Shown here piece by piece: positions 19,291 through 31,030 of a stretch of 33,608 bases of DNA; the first letter of the stretch is position 1, and the number at the start of each line of letters is the position of its first letter. The position numbers were made by a program, and so were the translations under genes. The DNA comes from Armatimonadota bacterium (lineage in GTDB: Bacteria; Armatimonadota; UBA5829): contig JAAYKG010000172.1 of the NCBI GenBank assembly GCA_012522555.1, positions 1 through 33,608 of the forward strand. The letters are read 5' to 3'. The notes below the pieces were generated by a model, which made no database searches, had not been told where the DNA came from, and saw only the letters and a list, made by a program, of their open reading frames with translations.

Positions 19291-19319
19291 ATGATAAATC
19301 CAATCGCCAGACTCGGCAA
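19291..19319 (-). promoter_or_regulatory. Promoter for thiM
   Basis: Reverse strand TTGCCG - 17 nt - TATCAT, with GGAGGG before the ATG. Confidence 0.5.
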
Positions 19320-19364
19320 GATAACGGGCAACCCAGCTCGACTTTTTTCGCCGTGCGCAATGAC

Positions 19365-19393
19365 TTGCTATGTACAATCTAGTGCTCTACAAT
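19365..19393 (+). promoter_or_regulatory. Promoter for Gfo/Idh/MocA gene
   Basis: TTGCTA - 17 nt - TACAAT. Confidence 0.45.
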
Positions 19394-19455
19394 GGTTCAC
19401 AGATGAGTTTGTACGGCACTATTGTTATAGAATTGCATCAACGAGGTACTTTGTG

Positions 19456-20544
19456 ATGGGGAAATCTTCTGAGCTTAAGGTCGGCATGATCGGCTGTGGC
19501 GGCATTGCAGGCGGCAAGCATCTGCCGAGTCTTGCAAAACTGGATGCTGTGAAATTGGTCTCTTTTTGCGACATTATCGAGGATCGCGCCGCTGAGAAAG
19601 CGGGCGCATTCGGCGTTACAGGCGCGACGACTTATACCGATTATCGCAAGATGCTGGAGGCGGAGAAGCTGGATGTGGTTCACGTGTGTACACCCAACAT
19701 CAGCCACGCCGATATTACCGTAGCTGCTCTTGAATCGGGCTGCCATGTGATGTGCGAGAAGCCTATGGCCAAGACCGCCGAAGGCGCCAGAAAGATGGTC
19801 GAGGCGGCCAAACGAACCGGCAAAAAACTCACCATCGGCTATCAGAACCGGTTTCGAGCCGATTCTCGGTATCTGAAATCGTTCTGCGACGCAGGTGGGC
19901 TGGGTGATATCTACTTCGCCAAAGCCCATGCTCTTCGCAGGAGAGCAGTTCCGACCTGGGGAGTGTTTCTCGATGCCGAAGCGCAGGGCGGTGGCCCACT
20001 TATCGACATCGGAACACACGCGCTGGATCTGACGCTGTGGATGATGAACAACTATGAGCCGGAATTCGCGGTCGGAAACACCTACCGCAAGCTCGGCGAT
20101 CGAGAGAACTGCGCAAACCCGTGGGGGCCATGGGATCCGAAACAGTTCACGGTTGAGGATTCGGCTTTTGGATATATCCACTTCAAGAACGGAGCTACGG
20201 TTTTTCTGGAGGCAAGCTGGGCGTTGAACCTGCGCAAAACGGATGAGGCAATCTGCACGCTATGCGGCACCGAAGCTGGTGCGGATATGTGGGATGGGCT
20301 GCATATCAACGGTGAGCGATTCGGCAAGATGTATGTGGAAAGGGCGCAGCTGGAGCCTGGCAGCGTGCCGTTCTATTCCGGAAACGATGAAATACCGGCC
20401 GAGCTGGAGGCTGCGAGCTGGATCGATGCGGTGCTTGAGGATAAAGATCCAGTTGTGCTGCCGGAGCAGGCCCTGGTGGTCACGGAGATTCTCGAGGCTA
20501 TTTATAAATCCAACGAGACCGGCAAACCAGTCTACTTCGACTAA
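19456..20544 (+). CDS. Gfo/Idh/MocA family oxidoreductase
   Basis: KVGMIGCGGIAGGKHLPSL...HVCTPNISHADITVAALESGCHVMCEKPMAKT...GGGPLIDIGTHALDLTLWMM. The 69-aa ORF-track extension overlaps the predicted promoter and is probably non-coding. Confidence 0.93.
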   Translation: MGKSSELKVGMIGCGGIAGGKHLPSLAKLDAVKLVSFCDIIEDRAAEKAGAFGVTGATTYTDYRKMLEAEKLDVVHVCTPNISHADITVAALESGCHVMCEKPMAKTAEGARKMVEAAKRTGKKLTIGYQNRFRADSRYLKSFCDAGGLGDIYFAKAHALRRRAVPTWGVFLDAEAQGGGPLIDIGTHALDLTLWMMNNYEPEFAVGNTYRKLGDRENCANPWGPWDPKQFTVEDSAFGYIHFKNGATVFLEASWALNLRKTDEAICTLCGTEAGADMWDGLHINGERFGKMYVERAQLEPGSVPFYSGNDEIPAELEAASWIDAVLEDKDPVVLPEQALVVTEILEAIYKSNETGKPVYFD

Positions 20545-20551
20545 TACTATC

Positions 20552-20590
20552 GCCCCGGGTTAAGCACAATCCGGGGCTATTTTTGTGCTT
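20552..20590 (+). terminator. Rho-independent terminator with loop/downstream complementarity
   Basis: GCCCCGG/CCGGGGC stem (20552-20558/20571-20577) followed by TATTTTT. Loop AAGCACAA (20562-20569) is complementary to TTGTGCTT (20583-20590). Confidence 0.7.
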
Positions 20591-20628
20591 GAGAGGAGCT
20601 GTTTTTTTGCATTTTGGGGTGATTTTTC

Positions 20629-20658
20629 TTGTGACATCAAAGCCTCCCCTGCTATAAT
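20629..20658 (+). promoter_or_regulatory. Promoter of aspartase-like gene (leaderless candidate)
   Basis: TTGTGA - 18 nt - TATAAT; 6 nt separate the -10 from ATG 20665; no SD. Confidence 0.6.
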
Positions 20659-20664
20659 AAGCCC

Positions 20665-22080
20665 ATGAAAACGCGCACAGAACACGACCTGCTAGGAACT
20701 ATGGAGGTCCCCGCGGACGCTTACTACGGCATCCACAGCCTCCGCGCCCAAATGAATTTCGATCTATCCGGGCTGCGTCTTATCCCCGAAATGATTCTCG
20801 CTTTAGCCGAAGTCAAGAAGGCATGCGCTCTGGCTAATGCGAGGACCGGCCATCTTGATGAGCAAATTGCGGAGGCCATCTGCACGGCCTGCGATGAAAT
20901 TGCGGCCGGCGGGTTCAGCGACCAATTTATCACCGACCCATTCCAGGGCGGCGCAGGCACCTCGGCGAATATGAACTCCAATGAAGTCATAGCCAATCGA
21001 GCAATCGAGCTGCTCGGAGGGGAAAAAGGAGACTATTCGAAGGTTCATCCACTCGATCATGTAAACCTGGCTCAGTCCACGAACGACTCTGTGCCCACAG
21101 CTATTCGAGTCGCCGCATGCAGATTGCTCGCGCAGACCGCCGAAGCGCTTGCTGAGCTGCTGAGTGCGCTTGAGGCAAAAGAGGCGGAATATGCCGGGGT
21201 GTTGAAGCTTGGCCGCACGGAGATGCAGGATGCTGTGCCTATGACTTTGGGCCAGGAGTTCGGCGCGTGGGCGAGAGCGGTTGACCGAGATATGGGGAGG
21301 CTGTGCAAGGCGCAGGTCCTGCTTATGGAAGTAAACCTGGGCGGCACTGCCATCGGGACTGGCCTGAATGCGGACCCTGTTTATGTGAAAGAAGTGGTCG
21401 AAATACTCAGCGAAGTCACAGGCTTGCCGTTTGAGTCTGCCCCGGATATGATCGATTCGACACAGAATTGTGATGTTTTTGCTGAGGTGTCTGGGCTGAT
21501 TAAGTCCGCTGCCGTAAATATCTCGAAGATAGCCGCTGATCTTCGAATCCTCAGCTCCGGCCCGAGAGGCGGGTTTGGAGAAATCGCGCTGCCACCGCTG
21601 CAGGCCGGCAGTTCGATTATGCCGGGCAAAGTGAACCCTGTGGCGACCGAAGCGGCGACGCAATGCGCGTTTCGAATTATAGCGAATGATGTCGCTATAA
21701 CTATGGCTACGGCGGGCGGCCAGCTCGAACTAAACGCTTTTTTGCCGATGATCTCGCATAATCTGTTCGAATCGCTGAGGCTGCTGGGCGGAGCTGCGAA
21801 ATTGCTTGCGGAAAAGTGTATAAACGGGATCGTCGCTGACGAAAAGAAGTGTGTCGAGCACCTGGAAAACAGCTTTGGGATGTTGACGGCGCTTTGTCCG
21901 CACATCGGATATGAGGCGTCGTCGAACCTTGCCAAAGAATCTACCAAATCCGGCAAGAATATTCGCGAAATCGCGATCGATAAGGGCCTGTTGAGCGCTC
22001 AGCAGCTTGACGCGATCCTCACCCCTGCCGCTATGACCCAACCGGGAATAATAGGCGAGGATGCGTGTAAAGATAGCTGA
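20665..22080 (+). CDS. aspA: Aspartate ammonia-lyase (aspartase/fumarase superfamily)
   Basis: TRTEHDLLGTMEVPADAYYGIHSLRA...GGAGTSANMNSNEVIANRA...GSSIMPGKVNPV signature. Confidence 0.92.
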   Translation: MKTRTEHDLLGTMEVPADAYYGIHSLRAQMNFDLSGLRLIPEMILALAEVKKACALANARTGHLDEQIAEAICTACDEIAAGGFSDQFITDPFQGGAGTSANMNSNEVIANRAIELLGGEKGDYSKVHPLDHVNLAQSTNDSVPTAIRVAACRLLAQTAEALAELLSALEAKEAEYAGVLKLGRTEMQDAVPMTLGQEFGAWARAVDRDMGRLCKAQVLLMEVNLGGTAIGTGLNADPVYVKEVVEILSEVTGLPFESAPDMIDSTQNCDVFAEVSGLIKSAAVNISKIAADLRILSSGPRGGFGEIALPPLQAGSSIMPGKVNPVATEAATQCAFRIIANDVAITMATAGGQLELNAFLPMISHNLFESLRLLGGAAKLLAEKCINGIVADEKKCVEHLENSFGMLTALCPHIGYEASSNLAKESTKSGKNIREIAIDKGLLSAQQLDAILTPAAMTQPGIIGEDACKDS

Positions 22081-22132
22081 TCGAACTCTCCGGCGTGAAA
22101 GTCTATACGTGAATTAACAAAATTATAATCTG

Positions 22133-22163
22133 GCCGGTCAGCGATTTTGGCCTCTTGACCGGC
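22133..22163 (+). terminator. Rho-independent terminator after aspA
   Basis: GCCGGTCA...TGACCGGC 8-bp stem followed by GGTTTTT. Confidence 0.7.
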
Positions 22164-22435
22164 GGTTTTTCCCTCCGTTCTCCGGGGCGGAGGGATAATT
22201 ATTCTTTGATTGCCCCCAAAGGACTCTCCTCTTTTATGCCAGGGCCAATGCACAAATAAATAGTCAGTTTTAAGACTGCGATCTTTCGCTATTGCCAAGC
22301 CTTTTCCCTCTCCTGAGAGGCTGGGGTAGCTTTGTTTTAGTGCGCCAGCTCTGTCTTTTCTGCGGCCGCCGGTTTTCGTTTGCACACTGGTTGTCGTAAA
22401 ATAGAAAGAGGGCGCTTTATGAAATTGAGGTACTT

Positions 22436-23866
22436 GTGACGCAACAAATCGACAAATCCCCAAAGCACGGTGGACGAGATATGACAGTCGGCAGCATTCC
22501 GCGCCACCTCATAATGTTCTCGCTTCCGATGCTGGCGGGCAATGCAATACAGACGGCCTACGGGTTCGTCAACGCCTATTGGGTCGGCAAAAAACTCGGC
22601 GAAGGGCCACTGGCGGCGGTCACCAGCAGTTTCCCTGTCCTGTTTTTGCTGATGGCGGTGGCGATGGGTCTTACTATGGGCACAAGTATCCTGGTGGCGC
22701 AGTTTGCGGGGGCGAAGGAGTGGGATCGTATGAAAAAGACGATCCAGACCTCCACTGTTATGCTGGCGTTCGTTGGCGCTTTGTTTATGTTTATAGGCTA
22801 TGCATTCGCCGACGATATTATGCGACTGATGGACACCCCTCGCTCCATCTATCCTATGGCCGTTAGCTATCTCAAGATCTATATTCTATCGATGCCGGCT
22901 ATGTTCGGGATGTTTCTGGTGGCGTCCGCGCTGAGAGGCGTCGGTGACTCAAAAACCCCGTTATATTTTCAAGTGGTCGCATTAGTGGTCACTGCTGTGC
23001 TCGACCCGATTTTGATGTTTGGATGGCTGGGTTTCCCAAGGTTCGGCTTGAACGGGACGGCGATTGCCAGCGTCAGCACCCAATGGGCCGGGATGCTTGC
23101 GTTGATGATATATCTCGCACGCAAAAAGAATATTGCGTCTCCGGACTGGCGTCGATTGTATGTGGATTGGCCGACGTGTTGGCTAATCATCAAGATCGGC
23201 CTGCCGTCTGTGGCGCAGCAGAGCCTGGTTTCGCTGGGGATGATTTTTGTGATTACGATCATAAACGGCTTTGGTCAGGAGGCGACGGCGGCTTTTGGGG
23301 TCGGGATGCGAATCGACCAGCTCGCTTTTATGCCTGCGCTGACATTCGGCGGCTCGGTTGCTATGTTGGTGGGCCAAAATATCGGGGCTGGGTTGACGCA
23401 TCGAGCCAAAGAAGTATTCGGATGGGGGATTATGGTATGTGGCGGCATCAGCCTTGTCTTTGCGGTGGTCGCTTTCACAGTGCCGGAGTATATGGTGAGA
23501 ATATTTATGGACGAGCCGCAGGGCTTCGGGATCGCTGTAAATTATCTGCGCATAATGGCGATATCATACATTTTCTTTTCGGTGTTGTTTGTTGCTAACG
23601 GTGTCATAAATGGTGCGGGATATACGCTGATAACCACGATCATTTCACTCGTGGGGTTGTATGTTGCGCGAGTGCCCTTGGCAATATATCTGTCGCAGCG
23701 AATGGGCCAGGTGGAGGGAGTGTTTTATGCTATGACGATTAGCAACGCTGTATCGATGGCCATAGCCCTCGCCTGCTATGTGTCCGGGTTCTGGAAGAAA
23801 CCACTTATTCGCCACGGCAATGTCGAGCCGGTCGAAGACATCGAACCGCTTCCTGTTATGGATTAA
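22436..23866 (+). CDS. MATE family efflux transporter
   Basis: 12-TM-like protein; SIPRHLIMFSLPMLAGNAIQTAYGFVNAYWVGKKLGEGPLAAV...; GTG start with GAGG upstream. Confidence 0.94.
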   Translation: MTQQIDKSPKHGGRDMTVGSIPRHLIMFSLPMLAGNAIQTAYGFVNAYWVGKKLGEGPLAAVTSSFPVLFLLMAVAMGLTMGTSILVAQFAGAKEWDRMKKTIQTSTVMLAFVGALFMFIGYAFADDIMRLMDTPRSIYPMAVSYLKIYILSMPAMFGMFLVASALRGVGDSKTPLYFQVVALVVTAVLDPILMFGWLGFPRFGLNGTAIASVSTQWAGMLALMIYLARKKNIASPDWRRLYVDWPTCWLIIKIGLPSVAQQSLVSLGMIFVITIINGFGQEATAAFGVGMRIDQLAFMPALTFGGSVAMLVGQNIGAGLTHRAKEVFGWGIMVCGGISLVFAVVAFTVPEYMVRIFMDEPQGFGIAVNYLRIMAISYIFFSVLFVANGVINGAGYTLITTIISLVGLYVARVPLAIYLSQRMGQVEGVFYAMTISNAVSMAIALACYVSGFWKKPLIRHGNVEPVEDIEPLPVMD

Positions 23867-23879
23867 CGCGAGGTAGGCA

Positions 23880-25094
23880 ATGGCTGATCTCAACCAAACC
23901 CCGTCGAGTGAACGGGTTCATATCACGATATTCGGCAGGCGCAACGCCGGCAAGTCGAGCTTGATAAATGCTCTCACGAACCAGAGCCTTGCCATAGTGG
24001 CGGATGTGCCGGGCACGACCACCGATCCTGTGTCGAAGTCTATGGAGCTGCTCCCCATAGGGCCGGTTGTCATTACCGATACGGCCGGAATAGACGACAG
24101 CGGGGAACTGGGCGGGATGCGGGTCGAGAAAACCCTGCGAGCGCTGGAAAATACCGATATTGCCATACTTGTAATCGAAGCCGGAACACTGCCGGAAAAA
24201 TGGGAAGATGACCTCGTCGGCAAAGTAAAGGAACGCGAGATCCCGCTGCTCGTATGTGCGACCAAGATAGATAAGGCGGCCCAATTCGACCACATCCGCA
24301 AATGGGCCGCCGAACACAGCACGCTGTTTATTCCGGTAAGCTCCACGGCACGACAGGGAATCGAGCACTTGAAGCTGGCTTTGGGGGAATTGTCCCCAAA
24401 AGGCGGCCCCGATCCGCAGATTATCGGCGACCTGATCAGCGAGGGTGACATAGTGGTGCTGGTGGTTCCGCTCGATAAGGCGGCTCCAAAAGGCAGGTTG
24501 ATCCTGCCGCAGGTGATGACGATTCGTGACGCGCTGGATTACGATGCGTTCGCAGTCACTGTGCGCGAAAAGGTGCTGCGCGAGTGTCTGAATGGTCTTG
24601 GGCGCGACCCCAGACTGGTGATTACGGATTCGCAGGTCTTCGGCCAGGTGGATGCCTTGACGCCGAAAAGAATACAAATGACCAGCTTTTCGATTTTGCT
24701 TGCCAGATATCGCGGCGACCTGGCCGCGCTGGCCGCCGGAGCAAAGGCGATAGATCAGCTCAAAATCGGGGATCGAGTGCTGATATCGGAAGGCTGCACC
24801 CACCACCAGCAAGACGACGACATCGGCCGCGTGCAGATCCCGAACTGGCTGCAAAAAGAGGTCGGTGGGAAACTGGAGTTCGGTTTTTCATCGGGCCGAG
24901 ACTTCCCAAAAGACTTCGACACCTACGACTTGATCGTCCACTGCGGCGGTTGCATGATCAACAAAAGAGAGATGCTCTATAGACAGAGAGTGGCCTCGGA
25001 GGCAGGGATTGCTATGACCAACTATGGGGTGTTGCTGGCCAAGGTCAACGGGATTCTGGATAGGGCTATGGAGCCGTTCGCACACCTCATCTAA
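23880..25094 (+). CDS. hydF: [FeFe]-hydrogenase H-cluster maturation GTPase HydF
   Basis: GTPase motifs GRRNAGKSSLINAL, DTAG, TKID; HydF cluster-binding motif CTH...HCGGC (EGCTHH ... VHCGGCM). Confidence 0.96.
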   Translation: MADLNQTPSSERVHITIFGRRNAGKSSLINALTNQSLAIVADVPGTTTDPVSKSMELLPIGPVVITDTAGIDDSGELGGMRVEKTLRALENTDIAILVIEAGTLPEKWEDDLVGKVKEREIPLLVCATKIDKAAQFDHIRKWAAEHSTLFIPVSSTARQGIEHLKLALGELSPKGGPDPQIIGDLISEGDIVVLVVPLDKAAPKGRLILPQVMTIRDALDYDAFAVTVREKVLRECLNGLGRDPRLVITDSQVFGQVDALTPKRIQMTSFSILLARYRGDLAALAAGAKAIDQLKIGDRVLISEGCTHHQQDDDIGRVQIPNWLQKEVGGKLEFGFSSGRDFPKDFDTYDLIVHCGGCMINKREMLYRQRVASEAGIAMTNYGVLLAKVNGILDRAMEPFAHLI

Positions 25095-25127
25095 GCACGC
25101 AATCATCGCCCGCTGATTGCCGTCATG

Positions 25128-25156
25128 TTGACAGTGCCTGTGCGCGAATCTATAAT
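25128..25156 (+). promoter_or_regulatory. Consensus sigma70 promoter for leuS
   Basis: TTGACA - exactly 17 nt - TATAAT. Confidence 0.8.
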
Positions 25157-25188
25157 CAGCCTTGGAAGCGCTGCTTGTGATCGTCGAC

Positions 25189-25218
25189 ACGGAACTTGCC
25201 TGTGGCCGGTTCCGTTTT
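25189..25218 (+). promoter_or_regulatory. Terminator-like hairpin in leuS leader
   Basis: ACGGAAC/GTTCCGT (25189-25195/25209-25215) with inner GCC/GGC, ending in TTTT, between promoter and start codon. Confidence 0.4.
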
Positions 25219-25268
25219 GCTGATTGATACGCTTGCCGCATTTTATGGTATTTCCACGGGAGCATAAT

Positions 25269-27919
<2,651 letters not shown>

Positions 27920-27923
<4 letters not shown>

Positions 27924-29083
27924 CCCGGCAGCAGTTCATACAGCGGCCCGAAGTTCAGTTCGGCTTTTGCAAGGGCGTCTGAATAGGCCAAAGCGGGGTG
28001 TGGGCGATCGGGGCTGATGAGCGACTCGAGGCTGTCGATTAGCTCATCGGGAGCCAACTTGTAGACGTCCAGCTTCAGCTCGTCGGGCAGACCTATATCC
28101 TGGGCGAACGCGGCGCATTTTGGGTGGTAATCCAGCATCACAAAAGGAACTCCGGCGGAATATGAGAATATCGATGCGTGAAATCGCGTGCAGATCATAA
28201 TGTCCATGTCAGCGATGGTTTTCCATATTCTCGAAGGGTCTCGGTGGTACGGATGGATGATTACGTCGCACTTGTTTTCAAGCTCCGATCTCATCGCCTC
28301 GACCAGAGGGCCGTCCCCGTCACCTTGATGCCCGGAAAACTCGAATAGATTCACTCTTATCTTGTAGCGCTTGGAAAATCCGATCAGGCATTCTATAACA
28401 GCGGGCAGGCATTTTCCGGCGCTGCCGCTTCCATATCCTCCCATCGCTTTGAAAGGGGTCACCGACACTCCAATATCCAGCGCGTCGGATTTAAGCTCAA
28501 TTTTTGGGGTGGTCGATATGCCATAGACCTCGGGCAGAGTCAACACTGCATCCATAGCATCGACTGGCTTATATGGCAGAGAGTAACCACAGGCTATCTC
28601 GTATGAATCGCGATCTCTCAGCGTGAGAAAATCCATCGCCCGCAGAAACTCCCCACATTCATCCCTTTTCGTTTGGCTTGAAAAAGGCCCCATCGAGACG
28701 CCAATCGCCCCAAAAACAAGAGCTTTAGAGTTTCTGGCGATTTTGAGAATCGTCATATAGTGACGATAGTCGATATTTTCGTGCAAATTGGCGCCGCCGG
28801 CCAGCAGCAGAATTTCACAGCGTTTTGCGCACAAGCTCCATCGCCACTTGTTGCGCCATCGGCCCCTATGCAGCCACGGCAGAGGCGCAGAGACCCCGAG
28901 AGGCTCCGGCAATATCGGCAGGTCATACGGCTCGGCGGGTACCACGTATCGGCGCACCCCTCGATTTTTGTAGAGATGCCAGCCGATGGCGGAAGCCAAC
29001 GCGTCATCTCCAGTGCTTCGATGGCCGTGGAACCCCAGCAGGGCTGCTTTAGCATTTTTCAATGGCTTATTATTCTCATTCAT
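27920..29083 (-). CDS. Polysaccharide pyruvyl transferase family protein (CsaB/WcaK-like)
   Basis: LLLAGGANLHENI, FGAIGVSMGPF, FLTLRDRDSYEIA, MICTRFHASIFSYSAGVPFVMLDYHPKCAAFAQDIGL. Start at 29083 gives an ATGA overlap with the upstream flippase. Confidence 0.9.
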
Positions 29084-30684
29084 ATCTGTTTCGCCGCCGA
29101 CCCCTTCTTTTTCCACGGCGCCACTTGGTCGAGGAATCGCCTGTCCTCGTCATTCATAGCGAAGCGATAAACCAGCAAGCCGAAAAACAACAGCAGCACT
29201 AATCCCGTCCCTACAATTCTCACGAACGTGGAAATGTCCAGAATCTGAGTAACCCACCATGCGCCCCCGGCGGTTACAGCAAAGACGAGAATCGATGGTA
29301 TCGTCGCTTTGTAGAACGGCATACTTGAGCTATTAAGTATATGCGCCGCGTAGATCGGCGTGAAGACGATGTTTTTCAACCCGAACGCAATAAGATTCGC
29401 CAACGCCACCCCAACCAGGCCCATCCGAGTATATTTTACGAGAACAATCGCCAGAATCAGTTTAATCAATCCGCCGACCACAGCGGCCACTCCCGGTATC
29501 GCTACCTTATTCGCAGCGTTATTGATCGCAAACAGCGGCTCCATAGACGAGTTCCATACTTGCGGGGCCAAAAGCAACCATGCCACAGGCCACAGGCTCG
29601 CAAACTCAGGCCCGAGCCACCAAGTTATAAACGGAATCACCAGGCCGCAGGTCAGCCCAAGCGGGACCGCCATCCCCAAGGACATAAACTTGACGGCTTT
29701 GGCCGAGTTGCGGATTAGCCCGGGTATATCATTTCTCGCGAAATAAGAGATGGTCAACGGCATCATCATCCCGGACATCAGCCCGCTCATCACGCGCAGC
29801 ATCGCGAGTAAACCCAGCAAGGTTCCATATTTACCGACGCTCGCCGGGCCCATCAGCCGGTTGATAACCAAAGCATCCACGCTGAGATACAGCATCGATC
29901 CGACCTGATTGACCGACACCCAGCCCCCCATCTGCGTCATCTCATAGAATTTTCTTTTGTCAAAAATTCCGAATTTTGGTTTGAGCTGGGGGGTGAGCTT
30001 TACCAGCGAAATCCAAGTTCCGATCAACGCAGCCGAGGCCCCTGCCACATAACCTATCCCCACCTGCCACAACGCCGGGCTCATAACCGCAAATAATAGA
30101 ATCCACGTGTCATACCGAAAAGCCTGATTGGTCATTTCGAGCAGGTTGCGGACGTCGAAACGCTGCTTGATGTATTGGCCGACTTGCAACGGAGATATGA
30201 ACAGCGAAGGCACAAACGCCACATAGCAAAAGAAAAACAACAGTTGGGTGTTGAGTTTTTGCCCCGGCGGTATTTTTACCAGACTGGGCGCGAAATAGGA
30301 AATCGCCCCTGCTGCGGGGAGAAGGATAGCGACCAGATATACAATTGCGGTGTATTGCGTGCTGAAGTACCTTTTTGCGGTCTCGTTATCCCCTTTCGCC
30401 GCATGCAGCATCACAAAACGAGTCACGGTTCCCACGATCACCACAGTAATCACCTGGGTGATGGAGATAAACTGGTTGGCGAGGGTGATCATCCCGTAGT
30501 TCGCGACACCAAGCCTGCCAATCAGGTAAGGGACCATTAGAAGCGAGGTGACAGCAGTATAGGCGAAGAATGTTATGCTGGACGCGGTATTTTGGGCGAA
30601 GCGCTTCTTCCCTTCGGCGGTTGTGCTGACGTTTTCGTCACCGGCTGCGCCGATCTCTTCCTCAAGTTGCTCGGTATTATCCAT
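29080..30684 (-). CDS. Wzx-like polysaccharide/oligosaccharide flippase
   Basis: Polytopic; QNTASSITFFAYTAVTSLLMVPYLIGRLGVANYGMITLANQFISI is typical of MOP-superfamily Wzx N-termini. Confidence 0.9.
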   Translation of the reverse strand: MDNTEQLEEEIGAAGDENVSTTAEGKKRFAQNTASSITFFAYTAVTSLLMVPYLIGRLGVANYGMITLANQFISITQVITVVIVGTVTRFVMLHAAKGDNETAKRYFSTQYTAIVYLVAILLPAAGAISYFAPSLVKIPPGQKLNTQLLFFFCYVAFVPSLFISPLQVGQYIKQRFDVRNLLEMTNQAFRYDTWILLFAVMSPALWQVGIGYVAGASAALIGTWISLVKLTPQLKPKFGIFDKRKFYEMTQMGGWVSVNQVGSMLYLSVDALVINRLMGPASVGKYGTLLGLLAMLRVMSGLMSGMMMPLTISYFARNDIPGLIRNSAKAVKFMSLGMAVPLGLTCGLVIPFITWWLGPEFASLWPVAWLLLAPQVWNSSMEPLFAINNAANKVAIPGVAAVVGGLIKLILAIVLVKYTRMGLVGVALANLIAFGLKNIVFTPIYAAHILNSSSMPFYKATIPSILVFAVTAGGAWWVTQILDISTFVRIVGTGLVLLLFFGLLVYRFAMNDEDRRFLDQVAPWKKKGSAAKQI

Positions 30685-31030
30685 TCAGTAAGGGGACCTC
30701 AAATGCAGAATACTAGTGCAATTATACAACAATCGACGCGCCCCGCCGAGTTATTGTATAAAGCTCTATTCCATATCTTCGAACAATGAAGTAAATCTAT
30801 CCGTATACGGCCACTTGTTGGGAAAACGCTTCCTTTTCTATACAGTCGAGGAAGTGTCTGATGTTTCTTGGGCGGAGTGCTTGAGGTTCTGGCCGACCTC
30901 GTATACTACGCTCTGATCCAATCTGCAAGTTGGCTTTGTGTCAAACCTGTCTTGTTTTGAGGCTGTTTCTGGCAATCTTTGGAGCGGTGTGGTAGACTGT
31001 CTTACACCCAACGTCAGGAGTATATTTTCA

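Noticed and set aside
19249-19455. 69-aa extension of the Gfo/Idh/MocA ORF overlapping the thiM start
   Set aside because: It runs through the divergent promoter region; the Rossmann motif follows M at 19456.
22171-22194. CCCTCCG...CGGAGGG hairpin as a second terminator
   Set aside because: It is followed by ATAATTATTC rather than a U-tract. It may belong to a repeat element, so evidence is too thin for a call.
25162-25227. Leu-codon leader peptide (TTG GAA GCG CTG CTT ...) in the leuS leader
   Set aside because: The putative TTG start coincides with the predicted TSS and has no SD; Leu codons are not clearly enriched.
25095-25268. T-box riboswitch upstream of leuS
   Set aside because: No T-box consensus (GGTGGNACCGCG-like) or specifier-like arrangement, and the leader is short (about 105 nt).
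30721-30758. TTATACAA...TTGTATAA inverted repeat near the flippase start as an operator
   Set aside because: It is AT-rich, with a 20+ nt spacer, and overlaps a reverse-strand TATAAT; likely chance similarity of -10-like sequences.
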